Assembly: GCF_036967205.1 (NCBI RefSeq)
Contig: NZ_CP146022.1
Coordinates: forward strand, 1,736,001 to 1,800,000
Reading direction: 5' to 3'
DNA: 64,000 bases
Source of the DNA: Streptomyces sp. Q6
GTDB lineage: Bacteria > Actinomycetota > Actinomycetes > Streptomycetales > Streptomycetaceae
In this document: positions 47,784 to 57,325 of the stretch, one piece after another
How positions within the stretch are numbered: the first letter of the stretch is position 1
How the letters are laid out: each line of letters opens with the position of its first letter
Notes under the pieces: generated by a model
The model's database searches: none
What the model saw: the letters and a program-made list of their open reading frames with translations, nothing else
What the model was told of the DNA's origin: nothing
Translations under genes and position numbers: made by a program

Positions 47784-48314
47784 TCACATGCTGTCCAGAC
47801 CCAGTCGCTTGCGGTAGTGGACGCGGTCGTAGGGCCCGTCGACCCGGCGTTCCACGACCTCGTATCCGTACCGCGGATAGATCTTCTGGTTCTCCCACAT
47901 CAACGCGTTGGTGTAGAGCCGGACCTCCGGCAGCCCCAGGGCGCGCGCGTGCTCGTCGACGAAGCCGAGCAGGCGGCGGCCCACCCCTCGCCCATGGGCG
48001 TCGGGACGCACCGCGATGCTGTCGAGGAAGAGATGGTCGGGCCGCGCCTCGACGACGACCAGGCCGACCACCGCCGCCCCACCCTCGCGCCCCTCGTCCT
48101 CCGCGTGCTCCCCGTGCCCCCCGTGCCCCCCGTCTTCGGTGACGTACACCAGACCCGCCGCCACGTTCGCGGCGTGGTCGGCCTCCATGGGTTGTGGCAC
48201 GACCCCTATGCGGTCGATGTAGTGCCGGTACGCCGCATCGGTGACGGCCTTGACGGCCGGCACGTCGCCGGCGACCGCCAGGCGGACCTCGTCCCCCACT
48301 GACTCGCTGTTCAT
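47784..48314 (-). CDS. GNAT acetyltransferase with a His/Glu-rich insert
   Basis: 176 residues. Acetyl-CoA loop VRPDAHGRGVGRRLL, upstream beta strand LFLDSIAV and NALMWENQKIYPRYGYEVVER are typical GNAT. Residues 60-78 carry a low-complexity HGGHGEHAEDEGREGG insert before the core strand, which may be a flexible loop. Converges on the small gene. Confidence 0.88.
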   Translation of the reverse strand: MNSESVGDEVRLAVAGDVPAVKAVTDAAYRHYIDRIGVVPQPMEADHAANVAAGLVYVTEDGGHGGHGEHAEDEGREGGAAVVGLVVVEARPDHLFLDSIAVRPDAHGRGVGRRLLGFVDEHARALGLPEVRLYTNALMWENQKIYPRYGYEVVERRVDGPYDRVHYRKRLGLDSM

Positions 48315-48701
48315 GCCGCCTTTCTACGACACTCCCCCTCCCCCCGCACCACCGGCCCGCGCACCCGACCCCGGACGCACCCGAGGACGCGCCTGCGGGC
48401 GTTCCCGGCAGCGGTCGCTCCCGTGACCCGCTTGTCGTGGTCGGTCCGTCGCTCGACACCGACGGCGGGCTGACGTACCAGCGGCACTTCACGGCGGACA
48501 GTCGCCGCCGAGGGGTGCGGGAGGGGCTCTCTGATCAGAGTCTGAGCCCGGCCTTAAGTGCGCCATAAAGATCGACTCAGGGCGCCCGCGGGGGCCGTGC
48601 CGGGCGTTCTCGCGGGCTAACTTCCTTGTCACCGGGGCCCGTTCGCCGCTGCGGACGCAGGCTTCCCCCCACCCCTGTGCCCTCGATCAAGGAGTACTTC
48701 C
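48315..48701 (+). promoter_or_regulatory. promoter region of the LPMO gene
   Basis: 387 bp without a supported gene. It holds the palindromic CTCTGATCAGAG (48532-48543) and, about 120 bp upstream of the start, an AT-richer stretch (CTTAAGTGCGCCATAAAG). An AAGGAG ribosome site ends it. I see no named regulator site. Confidence 0.45.
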
Positions 48702-49685
48702 ATGCCCGCACGCCGCAGCCGCAAGCTCGCCGCCCTCGCCGCGACCGGCGTCGCCCCGCTCGCCCTGACCGCCCTGTCCGCGACGCCCGCCGCGGCGCAC
48801 GGCACGCTCGGCGACCCGGTCAGCCGGGTCGCCGCCTGCTACGCCGAGGGCGCCGAGAACCCCACGTCGGCGGCGTGCAAGGCGGCGGTCGCCGCGGGCG
48901 GCTCACAGGCCCTGTACGACTGGAACGGCATCCGCGACGGCGAGGCGGCAGGCAAGCACCAGGAGAACATCCCCGACGGCAAGCTCTGCTCGGCGAACTC
49001 CGACGAGTTCAAGGGCATGGACCTGGCCCGCGACGACTGGCCCGCGACGAAGGTCTCGGCGGGCTCGTACACGTTCTCGTACAAGGTGACCGCCCCGCAC
49101 AAGGGCACCTTCAACCTCTACCTGACGAAGCAGGGCTACGACCCGTCGAAGCCCCTGGCCTGGTCCGACCTCGACCTGAAGCACCCCGTCGCGACGAAGA
49201 CGGACCCGGTGGCGGAGGGCGGCTACTACACGTTCTCCGGCACGCTCCCGGACCGCACGGGCCGCCAGTTGATCTACGGGATCTGGCAGCGCTCGGACAG
49301 CACGGAGGCGTTCTACTCCTGCTCGGACGTGACGTACGGCGACAGCGCGGCGTCTGCCGGGTCCACGGCGGCCGCGTCCCCGTCGGCGCCGTCCGACGAG
49401 CAGATCGCCGAGGACGCCGACAAGTCGACGGTCGACCACAGCGGTATGGACATGAGCGGCGACGAGACCGCGGGGGCCGACGCGAGCGCCGACCCGAGTC
49501 CGGTCGCGGAGGACGACAACTCCCCCGCCGCGCAGGGTGGTTCGGAGAATCTCGCGGAGACCGGCGGCGACTCCACGACCCCGTACATCGCGGTCGGCGG
49601 CGCGGCCGCCCTGGCGATCGGCGCGGCGGGTCTGTTCGCCTCGGTGCGCCGCCGTGCGATGACGGGCGGGCGGCGCGGCCGCTGA
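48702..49685 (+). CDS. sortase-anchored AA10 lytic polysaccharide monooxygenase
   Basis: 327 residues. The signal peptide ends at Ala32, leaving His33 (HGTLGDP) as the new N-terminus, the first ligand of the copper histidine brace. The second His is in VTAPHKGTFNLYL. AFYSCSDVTYG closes the AA10 domain near residue 210. An Ala/Ser/Pro linker has DHSGMDMSG, like the copper-binding DHSxM motifs of CopA/PcoA proteins. The tail LAETGGDS, a hydrophobic stretch and RRR is a sortase signal (class E LAxTG), so the enzyme should sit on the cell wall. It oxidatively cleaves chitin or cellulose. Confidence 0.94.
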   Translation: MPARRSRKLAALAATGVAPLALTALSATPAAAHGTLGDPVSRVAACYAEGAENPTSAACKAAVAAGGSQALYDWNGIRDGEAAGKHQENIPDGKLCSANSDEFKGMDLARDDWPATKVSAGSYTFSYKVTAPHKGTFNLYLTKQGYDPSKPLAWSDLDLKHPVATKTDPVAEGGYYTFSGTLPDRTGRQLIYGIWQRSDSTEAFYSCSDVTYGDSAASAGSTAAASPSAPSDEQIAEDADKSTVDHSGMDMSGDETAGADASADPSPVAEDDNSPAAQGGSENLAETGGDSTTPYIAVGGAAALAIGAAGLFASVRRRAMTGGRRGR

Positions 49686-49709
49686 CCCGGCCCGCCCGTC
49701 GCGTGCGGA

Positions 49710-50606
49710 TCAGTTGAAGCAGTCGGTCCGGGTGGCGTGCGCGGGATCGAGGGCGTTCGCCACCTCGTGGTAGGCGACGAGGTCCACGGTCCCGACCGTC
49801 ACGTGCTCCGAGAGGTCGACGGGGCACAGGTCCTGCACCACGACGTTGCGCACGTCGGGTCCGTCGAGGAACTGGGTGCGGTACGGGGTGACGACCTCGT
49901 CGTACTTGGTGGCGATGACGGTGTAGTGGACGCCCGGCACGGTGTCCCCGCCGGCGTTCAGCTTGGTGATGAAGTCGGACCCGGCGACCTGGTCGGCGAG
50001 CGACGGTGTGGCGAGGGTGAGCAGGTCGCCGACGCCCGGGAAGTAGGGCAGCAGTTTGGTGAGCCCGCTCAGGGTGGTGCCGTGGTTGTCGGGTGCGATG
50101 CCGACGAGGGCGTTCACCTCGGCGGCGCCGCCGAGGAACTTGAGGTAGTAGCGCGGCATCATGCCGCCCTGCGAGTGTCCGACGAGGTCGACCTTGGCGG
50201 CGCCGGTGGCGCCCCGCACCTTGCCGACGAAGGCGTCGAGCTGTTCGGCGGAGCGTGCGATGGGTCCGAGCCCGTTGAAGAGGGGGACGCCGGGCAGTTG
50301 CCCGTAGTCCAGCGAGAAGACGCAGTAGCCGCGCTTCACCAGGTAGGGCGCGAGGACGAGCCAGTTGTCGACGGAGTTGCCGAAGGTGCCGTGGACCAGG
50401 ACGACGGGCCGCGGGTGGGCGGCGGACGGCTTGCAGGAGTAGTCGTTCCAGCCGCTGCTGGTGGCCGCGGTCTGCGCGTGGGCGGTGGTGGCCGGCAGTG
50501 CGGTGGCGGTGAGGAGCGTGGCGGCGACGGCCGCGGCGCGCAGCCCCCGCTGCCATCTGCTTCCGGACGGCCCTCTGCTTCCGGACGGCTTGTTTCTGGG
50601 CAGCAT
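49710..50606 (-). CDS. secreted triacylglycerol lipase / esterase
   Basis: 298 residues. A long Arg/Ser-rich n-region then a hydrophobic core (AAAVAATLLTATALPATTAHA) gives a signal peptide. VVLVHGTFGNSVDNW forms the oxyanion loop and LVGHSQGGMMPRYYLKFL the Ser elbow, followed by TKYDEVVTPY (Asp) and AYHEV (His). It matches streptomycete extracellular lipases of the PF01674 type. ATG 50606 has AAGGAGATA upstream. Converges on the LPMO gene. Confidence 0.9.
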   Translation of the reverse strand: MLPRNKPSGSRGPSGSRWQRGLRAAAVAATLLTATALPATTAHAQTAATSSGWNDYSCKPSAAHPRPVVLVHGTFGNSVDNWLVLAPYLVKRGYCVFSLDYGQLPGVPLFNGLGPIARSAEQLDAFVGKVRGATGAAKVDLVGHSQGGMMPRYYLKFLGGAAEVNALVGIAPDNHGTTLSGLTKLLPYFPGVGDLLTLATPSLADQVAGSDFITKLNAGGDTVPGVHYTVIATKYDEVVTPYRTQFLDGPDVRNVVVQDLCPVDLSEHVTVGTVDLVAYHEVANALDPAHATRTDCFN

Positions 50607-50755
50607 CGTGTATCTCCTTGCGGCTCAAGGGAGTTGCAGGAGTGTGCCGTGACGTGCTGTGCCCAGGAGAAGTTACGCGCGAGTAGTAGAGACGTGAAGT
50701 TACGCGTCAGTAAAAATTTCCGGGCGCGGTTGCGCCGGGCCGGACTGACGGGATG

Positions 50756-51202
50756 TCACCAGGTGGGCCGCAGCGGCCCGTTGGGCGCGAGGGCCAGCAG
50801 TCGCTCGCCCAGTTCGCGGGCCTCGCGCTCCCCGATCCGCTCGACCCAGGGCCGCACGGCGTCCGCCGCGGCCTCCTCGGCGGCCCGGGTGCAGGCCCAT
50901 CCGCGCTCGGTCAGCACGACGAGCCGGGCCCGCGCGTCGCTCGGATGCGGCTGCCGCTCGACGTACCCCTTGCGCACCAGCTCGTCGACGAGCTGACTCG
51001 CGGCCTGCTTGGTCACGCCGAGGTGCGCGGCGAGATCCGTCGCGGTGGCGCCACCGAAGGAGATCCGCGAGAAGGCGAAGCCGTGAGCGGGCCGCACCCC
51101 CTCGAACCCCCTGGCCAGCACGCCTTCGTGGATGCGTTGCGTCAGCTCGCCGGCGGCGGCGAGCAGGGCGGCGGACAGGGCCATGGCATCGGAGTTCTGC
51201 AC
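50756..51202 (-). CDS. MarR-family regulator
   Basis: 148 residues. The winged helix ATATDLAAHLGVTKQAASQLVDELVRKGYVERQPHPSDARARLVVLTERG is a standard MarR domain. GTG 51202 gives VQNSDAMALS; ATG 51184 is an alternative. It is divergent from the cupin gene with a repeated TTGACCA-type operator between them, so it probably represses that gene and itself. Confidence 0.92.
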   Translation of the reverse strand: MQNSDAMALSAALLAAAGELTQRIHEGVLARGFEGVRPAHGFAFSRISFGGATATDLAAHLGVTKQAASQLVDELVRKGYVERQPHPSDARARLVVLTERGWACTRAAEEAAADAVRPWVERIGEREARELGERLLALAPNGPLRPTW

Positions 51203-51219
51203 GCGGACATTGAAACACC

Positions 51220-51272
51220 CTTGACGAGGTGGTCAAGCAGCCTGACCATATAGACAAGCCGCTTGACCATAT
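51220..51272. promoter_or_regulatory. probable MarR operator region
   Basis: An inverted repeat CTTGAC-N6-GTCAAG (51220-51237), overlapping TGGTCA-N7-TGACCA (51230-51248), and a third half-site CTTGACCATAT (51262-51272). TGACCATAT occurs twice in direct orientation. All lie in the 100-bp gap between the divergent MarR and cupin genes. Confidence 0.65.
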
Positions 51273-51302
51273 TCGCGATTCTCCGGCCTCGAAGGAGCTC
51301 CC

Positions 51303-51680
51303 ATGCCCGTAGTCCGCGCATCCGAAGCACTCGTCCACGACCTGCACGGCACCCGCTTCGTCTCGTACGCCGCTCCCCGCACCGGCAGCAAGGAACTGGC
51401 GGCCTGGCGGGGCGAGGTGCCGGCCGGCACCCGGGCCCCGGCCCACACGGTGACCCGCGAGGAGATACTCCACCTGCTGACCGGCTCGCTGCGCCTCACG
51501 CTCGACGGCGAGACGCACACCCTCACGGCGGGTGACACGGCGATCGTGAACGCGGGCTCGACCCTCTCGGTCGAGAACCCGACAGCCGAGCGGGCGACGA
51601 TGTGGGTCACGACGTCGGTGGGCCTCCAGGCCGAACTGGCGGACGGCACCCGCATCACCCCGCCGTGGGCGAACGCCTGA
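51303..51680 (+). CDS. small cupin protein
   Basis: 125 residues, a single cupin barrel: PAHTVTREEILHLLTGSLRLTLDGETHTLTAGDTAIVNAGSTLSVENP. The usual metal-binding motif is partly kept (His, Glu, His positions in HTVTREEILH). The ATG is preceded by GAAGGAGCTCCC. It is controlled by the divergent MarR; function unknown. Confidence 0.88.
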   Translation: MPVVRASEALVHDLHGTRFVSYAAPRTGSKELAAWRGEVPAGTRAPAHTVTREEILHLLTGSLRLTLDGETHTLTAGDTAIVNAGSTLSVENPTAERATMWVTTSVGLQAELADGTRITPPWANA

Positions 51681-51710
51681 GCCCTCCCGACCGGTGGCGG
51701 CGCGCGGCCG

Positions 51711-52706
51711 CTACGCCGCCAGCGCCCCCGGCACGATCGCTCCGGCCCCGAACCGCGCGCGGGCCCGGTCGGCCACGGCCTCCAGCACCCGCCCCCGCTC
51801 GTCCACCGGGTCGAAGGTCAGCTGCCGAGCCGCCGCTTCGGCGGTTCCGAGCCCTTCCGCCCGCAGCGAGACCCCCCGCACACGGGCCCGCTGCAACCCC
51901 AGCGCCTCGTACATCCGGTACACCGCCGAAGCCAGCGCGGCGGAGTGCGCGGTGGGCTCCGCGAGCACCCGGCTGCGTACGGTCGACGACCGGTCGGCGT
52001 AGCGCACGGTGAGGCTCAGCGAGCGGCACACCTGCCCTTCGTCCCGCATCCGGGCGCCCAGTTCGTCGGCCACGGCGAGCAGGGCGCGCCGATGCCGGTA
52101 GGGATCCAACTCATCGCGCACGAAGGCGCGTTCGGCGGCGACGGACCGCGCGGCGCCGTTCGGCACGACCCGTGCGCGGTCCACGCCGCGGGCCTTCTCG
52201 TGCAGCTCCCTCCCGGCCCGTGCCGTGGTCAGCCGTTGCAGGGTGGACAGGGGCGCGGCGGCCACCCGGCCGACCGTGTCGAGCCCGTACTCGCACAGGG
52301 TGCGGGCGGTCGCGGCGCCCACCCCGGGCAGGGCGGCGACGGGCTGACCGTCGAGGAACTCCCGTACGTCGTCGACCACTTCGGTCACCCCGGTCCGGGC
52401 GCGGCGCGCTGCCATCCGCGCGATCATCGGTCCGGGCCCGGCGCCGATGACGCACTCGACCCCGTACAGGGCGACGGCCCGCACCCGGACGACCGAGGCG
52501 ATCTTGCGCGCGTCCCATCCGAAGTACCGTACGGCGCCGCGCAGTTCGACCAGGGCGGTGTCGGGCGGCAGCGCCTCGACGACGGGGCTGAACTCGCCGA
52601 GCAGTTCCAGGAGCCGGGGCAGCTCGGCCTCCCGGGCGGGCTCCAGCAGAAAGCGTACGCACAACACGTCCGCTCCCCTCGTGTCCCTCGTGATGTCCGG
52701 TTCCAT
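51711..52706 (-). CDS. Y-family polymerase-like protein lacking the catalytic palm (ImuB-like)
   Basis: 331 residues. The sequence has the Y-family thumb and little-finger regions (PGVGAATARTLCEYGLDTVGRVAA and ARSVAAERAFVRDELDPYRHRRALLAVADELGARMRDEGQVCRSLSLTVRYADRSS) but starts VLCVRFLLEPAREAELPRLLELL, without the DxD/E catalytic acids normal for DinB-like enzymes. This is the state of inactive ImuB. It starts five bases after dnaE2, so the two are one SOS operon; it probably tethers DnaE2 to the clamp. No separate ImuA homologue is visible. Confidence 0.85.
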   Translation of the reverse strand: MEPDITRDTRGADVLCVRFLLEPAREAELPRLLELLGEFSPVVEALPPDTALVELRGAVRYFGWDARKIASVVRVRAVALYGVECVIGAGPGPMIARMAARRARTGVTEVVDDVREFLDGQPVAALPGVGAATARTLCEYGLDTVGRVAAAPLSTLQRLTTARAGRELHEKARGVDRARVVPNGAARSVAAERAFVRDELDPYRHRRALLAVADELGARMRDEGQVCRSLSLTVRYADRSSTVRSRVLAEPTAHSAALASAVYRMYEALGLQRARVRGVSLRAEGLGTAEAAARQLTFDPVDERGRVLEAVADRARARFGAGAIVPGALAA

Positions 52707-52711
52707 CGCGC

Positions 52712-55700
52712 TCACCCCGCACTTCCTGGACTCTGGTGCCACAATTTCCTTCGCCCGCCCGGCACTCCGTCGCCGGCGGGCCTGAGGTCGGCCCACGGGT
52801 TCATCTCGTACCCGGTGGGCAGCGTGATCCGGCGCCCGTTGTCCGTGCTCGCGCCGGAGTCCTCCGGTGCGGGCTCGGCCAGTCGCCGTGCCACTTCGTC
52901 GAGCCCCTGCTCCCGGTGGACCTCCACCAGCTCGGCCAGGTTCCAGGCGGCCTTGCCCACGACGCTGAGGCTGCGCGGTCCGCGCCGCTGGACCTCGCCC
53001 CGGACGAGCAGCAGCCACGAGTGGAAGACGGTGTGCGCGCACGCCGCGTGCGCCTCGTCGAAGAACGCGAGGTCCACGAGGCCCGTACCGTCGTCCAGGG
53101 TCGTGAAGACGACCCGCTTGCCCGACCGGATCGGCGGGGTCTGCGTGGCCGCCTTCGCCCCGGCCACCAGGACCGTCCGCCCGTGCTCGGCGTCCCGCAG
53201 CCGTCGTGCGGAGACGACGCCGAGCTCGCGCAGGAACTCCTCGTGGTCGCCCATGAGATGGCGGGAGGCGTCCATGCCGAGCACGCCGAGTTCGGCGCTG
53301 AGCCGCTCCGCGTCGCCGAGGTCGGGCAGCCCGGCCGGGGCCGTGCTCCGCCCGCCGGCCAGCGGCAGTTGCTCGCCGCCGGAGCCCCCGTCCCGCGCCC
53401 CGACCGCTGAAGCTCCGTCAGGTGCAGTTGCAGATCACGCCGGTTGGCGCCGAACGCGTCGAGCCCGCCGACCTGCGCGAGCCGGGTCGCGAGCGGGCGG
53501 CTGGGCCGGGCCCGCTGCCAGAAGTCGAGCAGGGAGGCGTACGGCTGTCCGGCCTCGATCCGCGCGGCCTCCGCCTCGCTGATCCCGTACACGTCGGAGA
53601 GCGCGAGCCGCACACCCCACACGGCCGGGCCCGCACCAGTCGCATCGGACACCAGTTCGATCCGATGGGCGACCGCGGACCGGTTCACGTCCAGTGGGAG
53701 CACCGGCACCCCCCGCCGCCGCGCGTCCGCCAGGAGCAGCCGCTTCGGGTACATCCCGGGGTCGTGCGTGAGCAGCCCCGCGTAGAACGCCGCCGGATGG
53801 TGCGCCTTCAGCCAGGCCGACTGGTAGGTGGGCACGGCGAAGGCCACGGCGTGCGCCTTGCAGAAGCCGTAGCTGCCGAACGCCTCGACGATCTCCCAGG
53901 TCCGTCCGATGGTGTCGGCGTCGTAGCCGCGCGCGGCCGCGTGCTGGGCGAACCAGAACCGGATACGGCCCTGCTCCTGGGGGTCGGACAGGCCTCGGCG
54001 CACCCGGTCGGCCTCGTCGCGCCCGCAGCCCGTCATGATGTCGACGATCTTGATGATCTGCTCGTGGAAGACGACGACGCCGTACGTCTCCTTGAGCGCG
54101 TCCGCGAGGTCGGGGTGCGGGTAGCGGATCGGCGCGCGGCCGTGCCGCGCCTCGATGAACGGCCGGACCATGTCGGCGGCGACCGGCCCCGGCCGGAACA
54201 GCGAGATGTCGACGACCAGGTCGTGGAAGGTCGCGGGTTGCAGCCGCCCGACCAGGTCGCGCTGGCCCGGCGACTCGATCTGGAAGCAGCCCAGCGTCTC
54301 GGCGGACTTGATGAGCCGGTACGTCGCCGGGTCGCCCTGCGGCACCTGGGCCGGGTCGTCGAGGTCGAGGGACGCGCCGGTCGTCCGCGCGATCTCGGTG
54401 ACCGCGTGCGCCATCGCCGACTGCATCCGCACTCCGAGCACGTCCAGCTTGAGCAGCCCGAGGTCCTCCACGTCCTCCTTGTCGAACTGGGACATGGGAA
54501 AGCCCTCGCCGCTGGTCGGGACGACGGGGGTGCGGGCGAGCAGCGAGGCGTCGGAGAGCAGCACGCCGCACGGGTGCATGGCGACCCCGCGGGGCAGCGC
54601 GTCGAGCGCCTCGACGAGCTCCCACAGCCGGCTCTTGTCCGCGAACTCCTGGGCGATGGCGCGCAGTTCGGGCAGTTCCTCCATCGCCGAGCGGGCGTCA
54701 CGGGCGCGGATGTGCGGGAACGCCTTGGCGATGCGGTCGATGTCGGCGGGGTCCATGGACAGGGCCGCGCCGACGTCCCGTATCGCATGGCGCACCCGGT
54801 ACGTCTCCGGCATCGCGACGGTGGCGACGCGTTCGGCGCCGAAGCGGTCGAGGATCGCGCGGTAGACCTCCAGCCGGCGCGCGGACTCGACGTCGATGTC
54901 GATGTCGGGCAGGACGGAGCGGCGCTTGGACAGGAAGCGCTCCATGAGCAGGCCGTGCTCGACGGGGTCGGCGGCCGCGATGCCGAGCAGGTAGTTGACG
55001 AGTGATCCCGCACCCGAGCCGCGGGCGGCGACGCGGATGCCCATCCCCTTCACGTCGTCGACGACCTGAGCGACCGTCAGGAAGTAGGAGGCGAAGTCGT
55101 AGTGGCCGATGATGTCCAGTTCGCGGTGGAGCCGCTCCCAGTACGCGCGCTCACCGCCGTGGCCGCGGCGGACCATGCCGGCCGCCGCGCGGGAGGCGAG
55201 GACGCGCTGCGCGGTGCGGCGGTCGGCGCCGACGAGACGGGGTTCGGGGAAGCGCACGGAGCCGATGCCGAGGTCGTCCTCGGGGTCGACGAGGCACTCG
55301 GCGGCGGTCGCCTGCGTCTGCTCCAGCAGCCGGTACGCGGTCTCGCGGCGGAACCCGGCGGCCTCCACGACCTTCTCGGCCTCGCGCAGCATGGTGGCGG
55401 CGTCCTTCAACCACCGCTCCCCGCTGTCGAGTTCCTTGGTCGGGTCGACGGGCACGAGGCGGCGCGCGGCGTCCAGGACGTCGGCGACGGGGCCCGCGCC
55501 CCCGTCGGCGTACCGGACGTCGTTGCTCAGGACGGGACGCACGCCCTGCTCGGCGGCGAAGCCGACGGTACGGGCGGCGAGCCGCAGCGAGCCGTGTCCC
55601 GTGCCCGTGCGCCCGTGGTGGACGGCTTCGAGGCGCAGGGCGTCGCCGTAGATCTCGCGCCAGGGCGCGAGCAGCTTGGCGGCCTTGTCGGGGCGTCCGG

Positions 55701-56156
55701 CCGCGAGCGCGCGGCCCACGTCGGAGGCGGGTCCGAGCAGCACGGTCAGCCCTTCGCCGTGGTTCTCCTCCCACGGCAGCCGTACGTCCTGCGCCCCGCC
55801 GGCGTGCGCGGCGGTGATCATGCGGCACAGCTCGGCCCAGCCGCGGGCGCCGTCCCGGGCGAGGAAGGTCACCCGGGGTGTCGACTCGTCGATGAAGGCG
55901 CCGCCGCGCACGGGCGGCCGTCGCCGGTCGCCCCGGACGGGGTCCCGACCGCGAGCTCGGTGCCGAACAGCGGCCGCACCCCGTGCCTGGCGCACGCCTT
56001 GGCGAACCGCACGGCACCGGCGACGGTGTCCCGGTCGGTGAGCGCGAGGGCGTCCATGCCCCGCACGGCGGCGCGCTCGGCCAGCCGCTCCGGGTGGGTG
56101 GCGCCGTAGCGCACGGAGAACCCGGACACGGTGTGCAGATGCGTGAAGCCCGGCAC
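52712..56156 (-). CDS. dnaE2: error-prone DNA polymerase DnaE2 (two frameshifts)
   Basis: About 1,148 residues when repaired. GTG 56156 starts VPGFTHLHTVSGFSVRYGATHPERLAERA, the PHP domain, after GGAGG. The polymerase palm has SVLPDIDIDVESARRLEVYRA with the metal-binding PDID, and GSYGFCKAHAVAFA; the C-terminal OB-fold region follows (GKRVVFTTLDDGTGLVDLAFFDE). Breaks lie at CCCC 55931-55934 (restoring TPSGGDRRRPPVRGGAF) and CCCCC 53385-53389 (restoring GTGGSGGEQLPLAGG). The polymerase performs mutagenic lesion bypass. A LexA-type box lies 67 bp upstream of the start. Confidence 0.9.
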
Positions 56157-56222
56157 ACGCACCTCCAGCACACCTCGAGCCAATCGGATCTCACCTCCCC
56201 CACCACCACCATAGACCAAGTT

Positions 56223-56238
56223 TCGAACGCATGTACGA
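56223..56238 (-). promoter_or_regulatory. LexA-type SOS box upstream of dnaE2
   Basis: TCGAACGCATGTACGA matches the actinobacterial SOS palindrome TCGAAC-N4-GTTCGA at all but one position. On the minus strand a -10-like TATGGT lies at 56213-56208. This supports SOS control of the dnaE2 operon. Confidence 0.75.
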
Positions 56239-56308
56239 CACCGTGCGAAGGGCACCCGTTCGGGCCACCCCACCTGCACGAACAGGGGCTCCGCCGGACC
56301 GTGGGGAC

Positions 56309-57325
56309 ATGAAGTTCGCCGATGAGTTCAGGAATGCCGTCACTCCGAGAGCCGCGCTGCTGGTCATCGGCGTCCTCGCCCTCCAGTTGCTCTTCATCGC
56401 CTCGTACGTGGGCGCGCTGCACAACCCGAAACCGAAGGACGTGCCGTTCGGTGTCGTCGCGCCGGCGGCCGCCGTGGCGCAGCAGACGGTGCAACAACTG
56501 GAGAAGCTGCCGGGCTCGCCGGTGGACCCGAGGACGGTCGCCGACGAGAGGACGGCGCGGCAGCAGATCCTGGACCGGAAGATCGACGGCGCCCTGGTCC
56601 TCGACCCGCGGGGCACCTCGGACACCCTGCTCGTCGCCTCCGGCGGCGGCACCGTCCTCGCGGAGGCGCTGCACACCCTGGCCACCGAGGTCGACGGGGC
56701 GCAGCAGCGCACGGTGAAAACCGTCGACGTGGCCCCGGCCTCGCCCCAGGACTTCGACGGCCTCTCGTCCTTCTACCTGGTCGTCGGCTGGTGCGTCGGC
56801 GGCTATCTGTGCGCCTCGATCATGTCGATCAGCGCCGGGTCCAAGCCCGCGAGCCCGCAGCGCGCGGCGATCCGGCTCGGCACGATGGCGCTGGTCTCGA
56901 TCGCGGGCGGCATCGGCGGCTCGCTCATCATCGGCGACTCCATCCTGGGCGCGCTGCCCGGTTCGTTCTGGGGCCTCGCGGGGCTCGGCGCGCTGGTCAC
57001 GTTCGCGGTCGGCGCGATCACGCTGGCCCTGGAGGAGCTCACCGGCATCGTCGGCATCGGCATCGCGGTCCTGCTGATCGTCGTCGCGGGCAACCCGAGC
57101 GCGGGCGGCGCGTTCCCGCTCCCGATGCTGCCCCCGTTCTGGCAGGCGATCGGCCCCTGGCTGCCGCCGGGCGCCGGCACCTGGGCGGCCCGCTCCATCG
57201 CCTACTTCCAGGGCAACGACATGACGCGGTCCCTGCTCGTCCTCTCCGCGTGGGCGGTGGTCGGTGTCGTGGTGACCCTGCTGGTCTCCGGGGTACGGGA
57301 GAAGAAGCGGAGCGCCGCGGCATGA
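56309..57325 (+). CDS. YhgE/Pip-like membrane protein
   Basis: 338 residues. One N-terminal segment (AALLVIGVLALQLLFIASYVGAL), then a roughly 130-residue extracytoplasmic part (NPKPKDVPFGVVAPAAAVAQQTVQQLEKLPGSPVDPRTVADERTARQQILDRKIDGALVL), then five more segments. This layout matches the YhgE/Pip and ABC-2-like exporter group. It overlaps the next gene (ATGA), so the two are co-transcribed. The substrate is unknown. Confidence 0.82.
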   Translation: MKFADEFRNAVTPRAALLVIGVLALQLLFIASYVGALHNPKPKDVPFGVVAPAAAVAQQTVQQLEKLPGSPVDPRTVADERTARQQILDRKIDGALVLDPRGTSDTLLVASGGGTVLAEALHTLATEVDGAQQRTVKTVDVAPASPQDFDGLSSFYLVVGWCVGGYLCASIMSISAGSKPASPQRAAIRLGTMALVSIAGGIGGSLIIGDSILGALPGSFWGLAGLGALVTFAVGAITLALEELTGIVGIGIAVLLIVVAGNPSAGGAFPLPMLPPFWQAIGPWLPPGAGTWAARSIAYFQGNDMTRSLLVLSAWAVVGVVVTLLVSGVREKKRSAAA

